Origin: Eutreptiella sp. 'Long Island Sound 2002'
Taxonomy: Eukaryota > Euglenozoa > Euglenophyceae > Eutreptiales > Eutreptiaceae
DNA length: 64,000 nucleotides
Direction: 5' to 3'
Assembly (NCBI GenBank): GCA_964036045.1
Contig: OZ038378.1
Coordinates: 167,075,963-167,139,962 of the forward strand
Numbering within the stretch: the first letter of the stretch is position 1; each line of letters opens with the position of its first letter. This document shows, piece after piece, positions 53,441 through 64,000 of the stretch. The notes under the pieces were generated by a model. The model had not been told where the DNA came from, did no database searches, and saw only the letters and a program-made list of their open reading frames with translations. The position numbers and the translations under genes were made by a program.

Positions 53441-55281
53441 TGTACATGACAAGGCGCTGGTCGAGCATGCCAGATGCTCTGTCCGCACTGTGCTTCCGGC
53501 TGCCAATATTTTTCGGCGGACTTGAAAAGTGCACCTGTGCCGCTGAGCTTCCCTGTTGCACCTGCCAACATCCGGCTTGTCTGACGAATTTGTGTATAAC
53601 TGCATTTGGTTGTTGTTCGTTCCTTCAGGTTCTGCTCAGGTGGGGTGGATTACCTGGAAATCTCAGGTGCTCGCCATATTGGGGGGACTCAGTAGGAGGC
53701 AGGGTAACAGCGACGTCGAGTAATTATCTTCGGCCCCCCAAGTTCAGCAAACCTAACATGCAATCATCCCGAGTGCGGGGCGCGACAGTCTGATGTAGGT
53801 CCAGAAATGGAGAGAATCGCCGTACACACGACAATGCAGGCATCCGGGCATGTTGTGTGGTTGCTTCTTCACGAAAGCAGGGGTGAAGGTTGTGAAGTCC
53901 ATATCCAACATCCGTCCTGCTTCATGTAGAATGGAATGTTCGGGGGCCGCAATTGACAGCCCTGTGCCACAGCCCTGTACTAAGGCGGTAACCACGCTGC
54001 ACGCTAACGCTCCGCATCCCGTTCGCTGTACAGCCACAATAGCCCGCATGTTTCGCTTGTGATGCAAGTCACCAGCACTGTCTGCCTCTGTTCCGTGAGA
54101 ATGCCCCCTCCCCCACGACAAAGCGACATCGATGACAACATACGGGGCCCCGAACACGAGCCTGGTTGTTCCAAGGGATCCTCGGTAGCCCTCATAGCCC
54201 CCACGGCGTCCACTTCCCTGCCAGCGCCGGCGGAGGCTTCACATGCAGTCAGTCCCATGACCGTGAAGTTCTGAGGTGCCTTCTGCCGTATCCGATTTGA
54301 GAAGTGTAACACGTGGCCAGGGATCACCAAGTGGTACCTTCGGCGGTGCGCTGGGGTCGACCGTTCCCTTCTCTTTTCGTACCCCGGAGCACCAGTGTTA
54401 AGAGGTGCTCTCCAGAGAAACTCAGCGATGCACAGAAGAGCCGGGCCGCGAAATTTCAGTCAAATGATCTGATCCACGTGGGTGCGGGCGTGAGGCCTTG
54501 CGCTGCCGTCGTCATCGCCCCTTCCCCGTGAAGTGATGTTTGTTTGCTGGCGGGCGAGGGGGTCTTCGACACTGCAAAGCGCTGAAAATGCTGCCATTGC
54601 CGCAGAGCGAAAGGTGCGGACACCGTTGTCCATGTCCTGCGCGCCCCAGCCTCTGAGGGCTGTCAGGCGGCAAGCACGACTGGTCCGTGGAACCACTAGT
54701 GACGGGCGCTGGGAGCACCTGGGGTGGGGTGGGTGCGGTTGTGGAGGGCTGTGAAGCGCTGTACAGGCTCATTTGCATGCGCCCGAACCTGCCGAGGGCT
54801 GACAGATGTCCTGTGGATGTAAGCATACGTCCCATCCGCATATGATTGACGCCCCCCCCCGTCCGAAGCCCAGGCCCTGGGTTGAGCTTCATGTAAAGCC
54901 TGTCGGCGCCAGCAAAGGATTGGGCGCCGCAGGGGCAGCATGCTGCAAATGTGAGCGGTGGGGCCGCCGCTCTACTCTTCCCCACACACTCCGTCTGGGA
55001 TGCCACCGGGGGGGCAGCCCACACGCGGTATCGCAAAGTGGAACGGAATGCCAACACAACGGCGTTCCACCTGCGATCTTCTTTGCTTTTGGGAGACAGC
55101 CCCATCCGCGCACCCGCGGCAGGGCAGCGACGTGCACGCGACGATCATGTGGCCCGAGGTCAAGCAAAAGCAGATTACTGGGGGATATAGTGGGAGGGCA
55201 CTGCAAGTCACAAGGCTCTAATGGACGCGAATCCCTTGGCTGCTGCGGAGGCTGTGGACCTGCGGGGAAGGGGGGTATGTT

Positions 55282-55396
<115 letters not shown>

Positions 55397-56774
55397 CACA
55401 GCGCAAAATGCTGCTGGGATCTGTGGCGAAGGCAAGCGAACGAAGCCTTCTTTTTGGGGGGGGGGGATGATCTCATTACAATCTCTGCTCAAACTGCGAG
55501 GTTCGTAAGGAATTGCAGCGGAAGGGGGGGGGGGGCTTCCTTCCCCGACTCGCCGAGATGCAGCTGCAGATGGACGTCCGCCATAGCGGGTGCTGGCAGG
55601 CATGACTTTGGCTTGCAGTCATTGCAGGGGCCTGAGTGAATCACCAAAGTCGGACTTTTTCAGCATTCGGCCAGCCTCTTGTTAGCAGGCCCCAGTGCGC
55701 CTGAGCAGCACCGGATTGAGTACCGTCCAAATAGAACAAACCCGGGTCTGAAGAGGCCTATGAGTTGAAGACCGGGGCCCGCAGCAGACGCGGCCTAGAG
55801 ACAGAGCGATCCACTTTGGTGCGGAGGGGGGGAATGTCTGCAGTGCAGGAGAACTGAGAAAGCTCCTTTGGAAGCGAGTTCTTGCGGGCCTGCGCAGGCA
55901 CAAAGGGCCGGGGGTGATGAGGGTACTGTGGGGCCTTGGGGGGCGCAGGCGGGACCACATGGGCGGCTTTGGGGTCGCACAGGGGCCCCGAGGCCCCAGG
56001 AAGTTGGTGACTGCCGCCAGCCATCACCGTCCTGCTCTGGGTATGCCTGTTCCCCGCTGCGGGTGATCGTGCGGGCCGATGAAGCTCCGTGGAGCGTGTT
56101 ATCGTGTCTGGGTACGTCGAGAGAGGGGGATGAGGGGCAACGCCCTTTGTGGTCCCGCATGATGGGGCGCACAGGTAAACGCTTTTGAGGTTGGCGTCTG
56201 CGGCCCGAATCCAAGTCGAAGCACGACCAACTCTGTGGCCTGTGCCTGTGACCCCCTCCCCTGCCATCGGCCTGATCGATCCAGTACGCAAAGGCCCGTT
56301 GGGCAGAGGGGCATAAAAGTACTACGCACTTGTTCGAGTTTCAGGGAGACAATCCTTGGCACTGTGGGCGGACAGCGGACGCTCAGCAACACGACATGAG
56401 GGCACATTGGGCCACTCCGCTGAATCTTTTCCGTCTGCAGGCGGTGAAGGGCTTTCTTCCACTTTTCCACTTGGCAGCGGTGGCAGAGGGTAGTGTGACG
56501 GATGAAGCCTGGCTCAAGCACGTCGCCGCCCTTACCCGTGTCCTGCCCTGTCCCGGCACATTGGCTCCCACGTGGCCCAGACGCGTGCGATGCAGCGGAT
56601 CCATGACGCCGCTGGAGGGGCCCGGCGGCGCTGCAGCATGAAGCAAACCGCGGGCATGAGATCGGAGTGGCACAGACACGGCCACACGGGACCCAACCGC
56701 CCACCACCGGAGGTCAGGGACCCCCGAAAGGCCCCGCAGCGGATGCAGGTCATTCGCAGTGGCTTCGCGCCCCC

Positions 56775-57266
56775 TCACAAGCCGATGCTCCTCAGGTACT
56801 CCCGATTGCGTTGGGCACTCTCCTTGGGACTGCCCAGCCCCGGCAGCACGTCCTGTTCCACGACGACCCAGCCCTTGTACCCGAGCTCCTTCAGGCCCGC
56901 CAGGACCGCAGGGAAATCCACGTCGCCTCGGCCCAACTCGCAGAAGACGCCGTGCTCGACGGACTGGACGCCGCCCCAGCCCTCGCGCCGCGACTGCTCC
57001 GCGACCGCCGGCTCGTGGTCCTTGAAATGCACGTGCCAGAGGCGGCTGGCGTGCCGCCGCAGCCCTTCCAGAGGGTCCCCCCCGCCAAAGCGGTAGTGCC
57101 CCGTATCCAGCACCAGCCCCAGCACCTCCGGGTCCGTCATGTCCAGGAGCTTCGCCGTCTCCTCCGGCGTCTCGACCCAAGTGCCAATGTGGTGGTGAAA
57201 GACCGTCCGCAGGCCGGTCTCTTTCCGGACAGCCCAGGCCACCCGATTGGCCCCTGCGGCAAACAC
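56775..57266 (-). CDS. Inosose dehydratase-like / sugar isomerase TIM barrel, exon 2
   Basis: The acceptor CTCCTGTGCAG precedes GTG TTT GCC in phase 0, matching exon 1. It encodes the C-terminal half of a xylose-isomerase-like TIM barrel. [14 protein letters not shown] supplies the conserved His and the metal-ligand Glu, [15 protein letters not shown] the Asp, [10 protein letters not shown] the His, [11 protein letters not shown] follows, and GWVVVEQD supplies the last Glu. It ends EYLRSIGL. These residues fit IolE/MocC-type enzymes, which dehydrate 2-keto-myo-inositol, though related isomerases and epimerases share the fold. Confidence 0.88.
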   Translation of the reverse strand: MFAAGANRVAWAVRKETGLRTVFHHHIGTWVETPEETAKLLDMTDPEVLGLVLDTGHYRFGGGDPLEGLRRHASRLWHVHFKDHEPAVAEQSRREGWGGVQSVEHGVFCELGRGDVDFPAVLAGLKELGYKGWVVVEQDVLPGLGSPKESAQRNREYLRSIGL

Positions 57267-58119
57267 CTGCACAGGAGGCGGAGAGGGCAAACCGTACAGG
57301 CAGAGTAGGTGTGCAGGTTGGCACTTCTGGTTTCATGCACGGGTGCTTTGTGAGGGCGTCTCGAGTGGGGGGGGGGGGGGGCGCAGAAAGGTTGGAAGGA
57401 GGGAGGTTCAGTTGTGCAATTTTGTGGGCGACACTGGGATGTCAATCCCAGTGTTGCCACTGTTGCCACTGTTGCCACTTCGGCCTCTTGCACTTGAAAA
57501 CCGGAAACCTTTCCCCCTTGATCGGTGTGTGTGTGTGACTGAGGGATGAGTTGTTTGCCATGAACAATGACTAAGTGTGCCTGTTGGTTCGGTACACGGG
57601 TTTTCAGGAGAAACTTGTCGACATTTATTTTCTATTTTCGGTATGTAGAGGTGGGACAGTTGTCCCTCTGTTCACAGCTGCTGCTTCTGCGCCTTGGCGT
57701 TTCTCCCCCACCAGTGCCGGCATGCTTCACACAACGTCTTTGCCACGTAAAATTTGGAGGATGCTCACCACCATTGATGTGGGAAACGTAACACCGGGCT
57801 GCATCCCCAAGTGATACAGATCAGTAGTGCACAGCAGGTTCAAGCATTTTGCCTTTTGGGGAAGAGTAATAGTGGCTTGGCAACGCAGTCCATGGGTAGG
57901 GCTGCCTGGTGTCTTGCCCACCTAGGGCCACGCTTCGGTACCCAGTCACTACAACCATAGGCTGGGGGCCGAGGGCGCACTTCTGCATGTCTTACTGGTC
58001 CCTAAGGATGGTGGCAGGGCGTACCATAAAGGTTAAGTGTGGACAGGGGTTGGGGGATATTGCGGCCCATGGGCTTTGTTGCCGAAGTTTTTTCCCCACT
58101 GGCGCATTTCTCATTTGCC

Positions 58120-58215
58120 CCGTGGCATTTCTCGTTTGCCTCGGGACATTTGTAGAGTGCCCGGGGCATTTCCCATTTGCCCAGGGGCATTTGTAGAGTG
58201 CCCTGGGGAATTTCC
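58120..58215. repeat. Minisatellite (GGCATTT-C-TTTGCC units)
   Basis: Repeated CATTTGCCC and GGGGCATTT...GTAGAGTGCCC blocks inside the intron of the inosose-dehydratase-like gene. Confidence 0.6.
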
Positions 58216-58451
58216 AGTTTGTTCTGGATTGCCATGCCCATCACCCTTTGTTTGTGCTGGATCCTTGGGGCTGTGGACAGAACCTCCAGAAGACTGGCCT
58301 CACCTCATAAAGCAATCTACCAAGGGCTTCAATAACCAGTTGACTCAGAACCCTGGGGTGCCTTCACTCAAGGGCCGCGACAACCAATGGTTGAAAACAC
58401 GATTAAGCCAGTAGAAAAGGTAAGAATGTCATGAATAATATTGTTGATGAT

Positions 58452-58479
58452 CCCTCTCTCTCTCTCTCTCTCTCTCTCA
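58452..58479. repeat. (CT)n microsatellite
   Basis: About 14 CT units in the same intron. Confidence 0.95.
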
Positions 58480-60284
58480 ACTAAAGTATCCATACCCCAT
58501 AGCCGCCAACTGCCAATGCTACAGGAAGGGGTGAAGCACATAGTATGGGTACTCCCAAATGTGGAAGGCAATGGGGCTGTGGCATGAAATGTATTGGGGT
58601 GTGGCAACCAACCGGTGGGTGTTATGGTTGTATCATGAAGACGTCACAATGGTGGGGTAAAGCAAACAGTACCCACATAACCCAGGGGGATGGCTGGAAA
58701 TCGCAAGGACACTCAAAGAAAATAGTGACCCGCAGGCCACCAAAATGCTATAGTACACAATGAAATTGCAGCACGTGCACTTAAGATGAGTTGTGCCTTT
58801 GCGTTGCTTGTGCTGGGTTGCGCACCGCTCAGGTTGAACTTACCAGGTGCAGACAAATCATATTTTTCAACTCAGACAACTCATATTTTTCAATTTGTAC
58901 CAGGTATCACACTCCGCCTAGTCATGCTTGAGGCCGGTGCCTGGGGCCTTTGGAGGGGGGGGGGGGGGGGGCGATACAACATATTTCCAATGCTCAAATG
59001 TACTACCGGTGCATCTACCAGGATTCTGGAGGATGGGCATGTAAGGCTACACCGGTGATGTCGAGCTAGATGGCTCATGGATGCTGAGGGGTGGAGAGGG
59101 GGGGCTGTCTCATGCCAGTGGTCGGGGCACCAGGATCCAAATGAGCCAATCGAGTTCGGAATGCCACACGAAGATTTTTTGGAGCAGGGTGCATGGGTAG
59201 GGGCTTCAGGGTCCAGGTGAGCCTTTGGGGAGGTGGAGTTTGGAATGGCATCCAGTGATTAGTAGAAATGTAATTGAGTGACAGTTTGAGGGGGCAGCGC
59301 AAATAACGATGTCCCGACATCTAGAGTGGCGCTGCTTGGACAAATGCAACAAATAAGGCCATAAAAGAGGGAGACATTGTGGGAAAATCCAACTGTGCGA
59401 GAGGTACTTTGATTGGGCATGGCATGCCTCGCAATACGCAAGTTGCAGTTGCCATGGGTCCAACCATCTTGTTGGGTTTCTGAGGCCCTGGGATTGGTAA
59501 AGATATTGAACTCCTTCAAAGCTCGTACAAGTGGCCGGTTGGAGAAGTCCCAGCGGCTACATGACTCTTGCCGTCTCGGGGGCCCAAAGTGGGGAGGACT
59601 CAAAGTGGTTACATAGCACCCTGAAACGCCCCCCTCACCAGTACCCACAGTTACCCGCCACGTAAGAATTGCAATCATGAGTAAAATGAATGATGTTATT
59701 CATTTTACCCGCGCTTGCAACGTTGTAGCCATCAGTGAATGAATATAGTACTGTGGAAATTACTCTCGGTTACAGTGCAAGCAAAGTTTGTACCCGCAAG
59801 CAAAAATATTATCAACATCATAATTTCTGTTGTTGACATCAATCCCAACCACATATTATGGATTTTACTCGCAGTTGCAGCATTCATTTACTTGCGGTTA
59901 CACCATTGGAAACCCAGTCACCATGATTAATAATGTTGATGATGTTATGGATTTTACTCCTGACTCCTGGTTACCAAAGACCACCTGGTGGCCACCAACC
60001 AGTGTACAGGCATGCAAGCTGCATGCAATACCATCTCCCTCTCTAGGACAGACTACAACTCTGGCTCAGTGTGCAATGGGAGAGACTACAACCCTCACTC
60101 AATGTGCAACAGGAGAGACGAAAACCCTGGCTCAATGTGCAATGCATGGCGGGTACTGTCATGAGAGGTCGCTTGTGGCCAATGGCAGGCTGTAGGGTGC
60201 ATGAACGCAGCGAGTGGGCCGAGGCTTGTAGGTGTCTGTGGCAGTGGTTCAGCCCTGCTGCGGCTGGCATTGCAAGGGGTATAG

Positions 60285-60375
60285 CAAGGGGACAGACAAG
60301 GGGACGGGCAAGGGGACGGGCAACGGGGCAGGCAAGGGGACGGGCAAGGAGACGGGGAAGGGGACGGGCAAGGGG
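60285..60375. repeat. 12-bp minisatellite AAGGGGACGGGC
   Basis: About seven imperfect GGGGACGGGCAA units inside the intron, 375 bases from the exon 1 donor. Confidence 0.85.
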
Positions 60376-60747
60376 AGAGCGTGTGTATAAGTTTACTGTG
60401 CGCATGACGTGCTGCGCTGCAAACATGCACACAGTGCCCTTTCAGAGAACAGCAGACCTTGACAACATTTATGGTGATTGCCTGAAGCAAATCCTACCCC
60501 GATTGCATGGGACGTTGGTGCAATTGAATTTTCGTCCACCAATTCGTTGCAGCATTGGGGCCCTGCTGCTTCTTGGGTGGTGGTGAGTGCATGTTGGCCA
60601 GAAGGCGTTCTGGGCTGGCCGCCATAAGAAGCCTACGTCGCCACAAAACGCGAGCCAACTTCCACTCCATGAGCCTTACTAACTCACCAAGCCACTGGCA
60701 ACATGTCGACACGGACACTAATAACGTGCCTACGACGGAACCCAAAC

Positions 60748-61152
60748 CTGCCACTGAGCTTCGCTCATGCCGTGTTCGGCTTTGATCCGACCGGCATTGA
60801 GCGTGCGCATTGGGTCACCGTAGGGGTCGTTGCCAAGCACAATGAAGCTGTCGGGCCCGCCCACTTCTGCGAGGAGGCGCGCGGTGCGGACGGCATCGGC
60901 CTCGCTTTGGGCGTGCCGCTCTGCATCGTGGAGTTGCACGCTGACCCACGACGCCAGCAGCTGCAGGTTGCGGCTCGCGAGCTCCTGTCGCAGCATCTGA
61001 GGATCGGTCGGCATGAAACCCCAGTCCCCCAATTCAGTCCCAGCGTACCCCGTGTCTCGCATTTCGTCGAGAACCTGCACATATCCCCCGCGCTCACCAT
61101 CGATGTTTTCGATGACGCCCCAAGAGCACGGCGCATTGGCGACTTGGATCAT
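60748..61152 (-). CDS. Inosose dehydratase-like / sugar isomerase TIM barrel, exon 1
   Basis: It starts at an ATG ([20 protein letters not shown]) and gives 135 codons up to the donor GTGGCAG/GTTTGG. With exon 2 the protein has 298 residues, the usual size for IolE-like proteins. Family blocks are NAPCSWGV at the N terminus, [18 protein letters not shown] and [11 protein letters not shown]. The intron (60747-57267, 3.48 kb) contains a CT microsatellite and two minisatellites but no recognised gene. There is no clear targeting peptide, so the protein is probably cytosolic. In bacteria the enzyme works in myo-inositol catabolism; no other inositol genes are visible here. The family is mostly bacterial, so ancient transfer is a reasonable inference. 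Confidence 0.88.
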
Positions 61153-63520
61153 ACTGCGTTGCTACAAAGTGACAAACGCGAGGAACGCACACGTAGGCGC
61201 TACCCCTCAGCCCCCTTCAATAGTCACCGCCTGGTTTCAGCACTTAAAAAAAACACGGTCAATTCAAAGCTTAATAAAATCCCTGGCCATTAATATGCAC
61301 GCCGTCGATGGAGTGGAAGTGTTTCCCTGCGCCTACGGTACGATATACTACATGCAACCAGAGCAGCAGCAAATCTCCTCGCCTACAGGGGTTGTGCAGT
61401 GCTTGTCAGGACCGGGCATGAGGCATATGATAGGGGTGAGTTTCTCCAGCCGCGTTGCGGGTGCGATACTTCCTGCGGCAGTACGAGCCCATCTTCTTCC
61501 TAAACACGCAGGCACACATCGGCGGGGTGACGCGGTCCTCGAATGGCATTGCCACACCGGGAAGCAGCCTGTGCCTCTTGGACAGCGCCTAGTCTTACAC
61601 TGTACCCTAGACACCCGCCCCCCCAAAATGTGGTTCGCCGACTTTTTCATTAGTGTGTTTGGTCGACCCAATATTGGGCCAAAATTTGCTCGGTGCCAGC
61701 GGCACCAGCAAAAACTGACGACTACGTGGGGGGCAGGCAACCCACCCATCCCCCTCACTGGAACTCCCAGTTCCCTTCGGTGGAACTTGGGGGTTTGGCT
61801 GCCCTCACCTTCGGCCCCCCCTCTCGGCTACAGTGATACACAACCGTTTTTTTGCAATGGTCACACTACTGGCTCAGGGCGTGGGGCCTACGAGGAGTCA
61901 TGGTCCATGTCACGGAACCATGCGGTTACAAGGATGGACGGTGGGGGGTGCAGGTTGTGGGGCACAGGGAGAGTGCCAGAGCAGGGAGTGAACCGATATG
62001 ACGCCGCCGTGGGTGCCCGGTCTGACCATGAAACACACTCGGCCAGACGCAGGATGCCGTCATCAGACAGCACACACAGCACAAAGTCGGTGGGGGTGCA
62101 CTACTGCAGGCCACTGTTGTGTCCCCATGGCAAACATGTGGAGAGCAAGGGTTAGCCACAAGGCAAAGCTGTGCCCGGGGTTGGACAGCGACAATCTATG
62201 AAAAGAAAGGGAAGATGTTGCAGGGCTTAACGATACCCTGGGGGATGTGGCAGGCAAGGAACGCTACTGCACTCCCCATCAAAACTAATGACAACCCTTA
62301 GCACCACTAGCCGTAGCAACTACAGCGGTCTTTACTGCCGGAATACCCTTGCCGCTCCAACAGCACGTGTATAGGAAACTCCTCCACTCCACTTCTTTCT
62401 TATGACCATACAAATGGAAGCAACGGTTTTCCGCAACGCTCACAAAATGTCATGTCAATTGAAGAGGCTCAACTCTGGGAAAGTGCGCTGGTGCTATGCT
62501 GAACTGAATGATGATGAAGCGTGGCACACAGCGCGTCCTTCTTCTGAAACATGTACGTGCGCTGCCACAGACGAGTGCTGAACAGACTGCAGCGGAGATG
62601 GTGATTCGATTTCAAGCGAGCCTTCCCTTAAATACGTGACGTCCTGGCTGCTGTGCTGTACTCACAAATCATGGAGCGTCCATGCCGACCGGAAATATTG
62701 GGCAAACCGGCAGAGGGCAGCAAAGGTACCGACATCATGAAATGTTATGCAGCTGCAACATTCATAACGCCCCAACACCGAGCGCAGCAGCAGCTTCAAA
62801 GGCCACAACGGTACGGGCACACGAAAAGGGCAACGCAACGAATCTTTCACATAATCCTCAAGTACATGTGAAATCCAGACTGTGGGTCGGCATATGTTGA
62901 AGAACACAAGAACCCGCATTCGGATCAGATATCTACAAAGCAATGGATGGCAGTGCATCTGCACATGCAGTGCCCCATGACAAAGGACGACGATTTATCG
63001 GCACCCAACGGCTGCCGAAGGAATAGTCAAAACGGATTAGGACATGCGGGCTCAATTATCCGCTTCGTGAGAACGTTTGCACCCCCTTTCAAGTCCCTAC
63101 CCTGAGCACAAGATATCCTTCCACCACCAAACGACAGATGCTCTCATTGAAAACAAAATATTTCTCTCTCTCCTCCTCGCCTCTACACGTACATGGTGTT
63201 AATATTTATGGGTAGACTGGTCTTCGAGGTTATGATGGCCACATTCGTACCATGGCCACTTGGAAGCAAACAGCCAGACCATGAGACCGTACACCATTTG
63301 GCTGAGCATGACAGCGTTCATCGGCACAATATCCCCGCGGCCCATTTCCTTCTGCACATCAGCAATAACTGGTTTTCGGGCTTGTCTTTACCCTTTATTG
63401 AGGACTAGCCTTCGACTTGCTTCCACAGGGCTGCGATTTCTGGATAACAGGATGATGCCCTAGTTTGGGTGAGAGACCAACTTCATCTCAGCAGCAATAA
63501 AGGCTCCTACACTCAGGATA
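61153..63520. other. Gene-free spacer
   Basis: No exon can be supported. A 380-codon plus-strand frame (61013-62155) is partly antisense to the inosose-dehydratase-like exon and shows no family. A TAG followed by AATAAAG on the minus strand at about 63396-63409 could be a stop and polyadenylation signal of a gene whose exon may be at 63521-63703. Confidence 0.35.
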
Positions 63521-63703
63521 CTAGTCCATCCGCTCTGCTAATTCGGCCCTGTTTCTGCAGCCCATGTGGTCATTGATAATCTGTTGGTATAAGGACCGGT
63601 TCAACAACATGTACGCCATGTCGAGAATGCGCAGGCAGTGCGCATGTAGTTCACACTTCGCGGCTCCATCAAGGCTGGCAAAGCAGAAGAGGTCGAGCCC
63701 GAC
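63521..63703 (-). CDS. Possible exon of an unrecognised gene
   Basis: After a strong acceptor (TTTGCTTTACCACAG) the minus strand reads 60 codons: VGLDLFCFASLDGAAKCELH, then ILDMAYMLLNRSLYQQII and ending RAELAERMD, with TAG at 63523-63521. A GT donor (GTATCC) overlaps the stop, so splicing to another exon is also possible. I do not know the family. The helical, non-repetitive composition and the splice site are the only support. Confidence 0.25.
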   Translation of the reverse strand, partial: VGLDLFCFASLDGAAKCELHAHCLRILDMAYMLLNRSLYQQIINDHMGCRNRAELAERMD

Positions 63704-64000
63704 CTGTGGTAAAGCAAATATGAACTACATCCCAACAATACATCCACGCAGGCAGTGACGCGCGAATACATGAAACGAGGTGCAACAACACATGTCTGCA
63801 AACGCAGGCAAAGCAGGGAATGAATGTGGCAAGAAGAGAGTTTTTTGACCCTCTCCAATCCTCCTTGACCACCTTATGTGATCTGCATCTATCCTGGCCA
63901 ACGGAGCATGTGCCAACACGTAATGTGCCAAAGTCTGGGGATTTGGCCGTGTTGCGGTCCATTTCCTTCAAGTTTCCACCCCACAACAGGTCCCACCCAC

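Noticed and set aside
53753-54330. Overlapping minus-strand frames that looked protein-like
   Set aside because: No conserved motif survived inspection, the frames overlap each other, and no splice sites joined them.
61013-62155. 380-codon plus-strand frame
   Set aside because: It is partly antisense to the inosose-dehydratase-like exon 1, with no family resemblance and biased composition.

Overview
This is nuclear DNA from a eukaryote. Genes carry GT-AG introns of up to about 7 kb, host genes are sparse (about six recognisable in 64 kb), and the rest is retrotransposons, microsatellites and long G or C runs. GC-rich exons alternate with AT-richer spacers. The gene mix (GINS replication subunit, SAM methyltransferase, bacterial-looking secreted beta-helix protein, inosose-dehydratase-like enzyme) suits a large-genome protist, perhaps an alga, but I cannot name the lineage.

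Left part (1-22 kb): the last exon of a SAM methyltransferase (1545-1895), a decayed PHD-like segment near 5.4 kb, an RNase H pseudogene near 9 kb, an intronless glycosyltransferase-like membrane protein (9493-10647), a gene-free AT-rich stretch (13.8-17.7 kb), the GINS subunit Psf3 on the minus strand (19889-20473), and a possible small two-exon gene diverging from it (21089-21446).

Centre-left (22.3-31.1 kb): a complete, apparently young tyrosine-recombinase retrotransposon on the minus strand. It has split direct repeats in the order A1-ORFs-B1-A2-B2, with each pair of copies identical. ORF1 is Gag-like and contains a full 76-residue ubiquitin ending in LRGG. ORF2 is 1940 residues and carries two Ulp1-like cysteine protease domains, a Cys/His-rich region, a tyrosine recombinase, a reverse transcriptase and an RNase H, in that order. 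ORF1 and ORF2 meet at a textbook -1 frameshift signal: slippery G GGT TTT, stop codon, 6-nt spacer, 7-bp stem.

Centre-right (31.9-51.6 kb): one six-exon minus-strand gene of about 766 codons for a secreted right-handed beta-helix protein. Introns 3 and 5 hold two clusters of 5'-truncated non-LTR retrotransposons, all in the same sense as the gene. Every LINE copy ends at the same motif, and the clusters are flanked by AC microsatellites, so these LINEs appear to target AC repeats and each other's tails.

Right part (51.6-64 kb): a two-exon inosose-dehydratase/sugar-isomerase-like gene (61152 to 56775, minus), several simple repeats, and one possible unassigned minus-strand exon near 63.6 kb.
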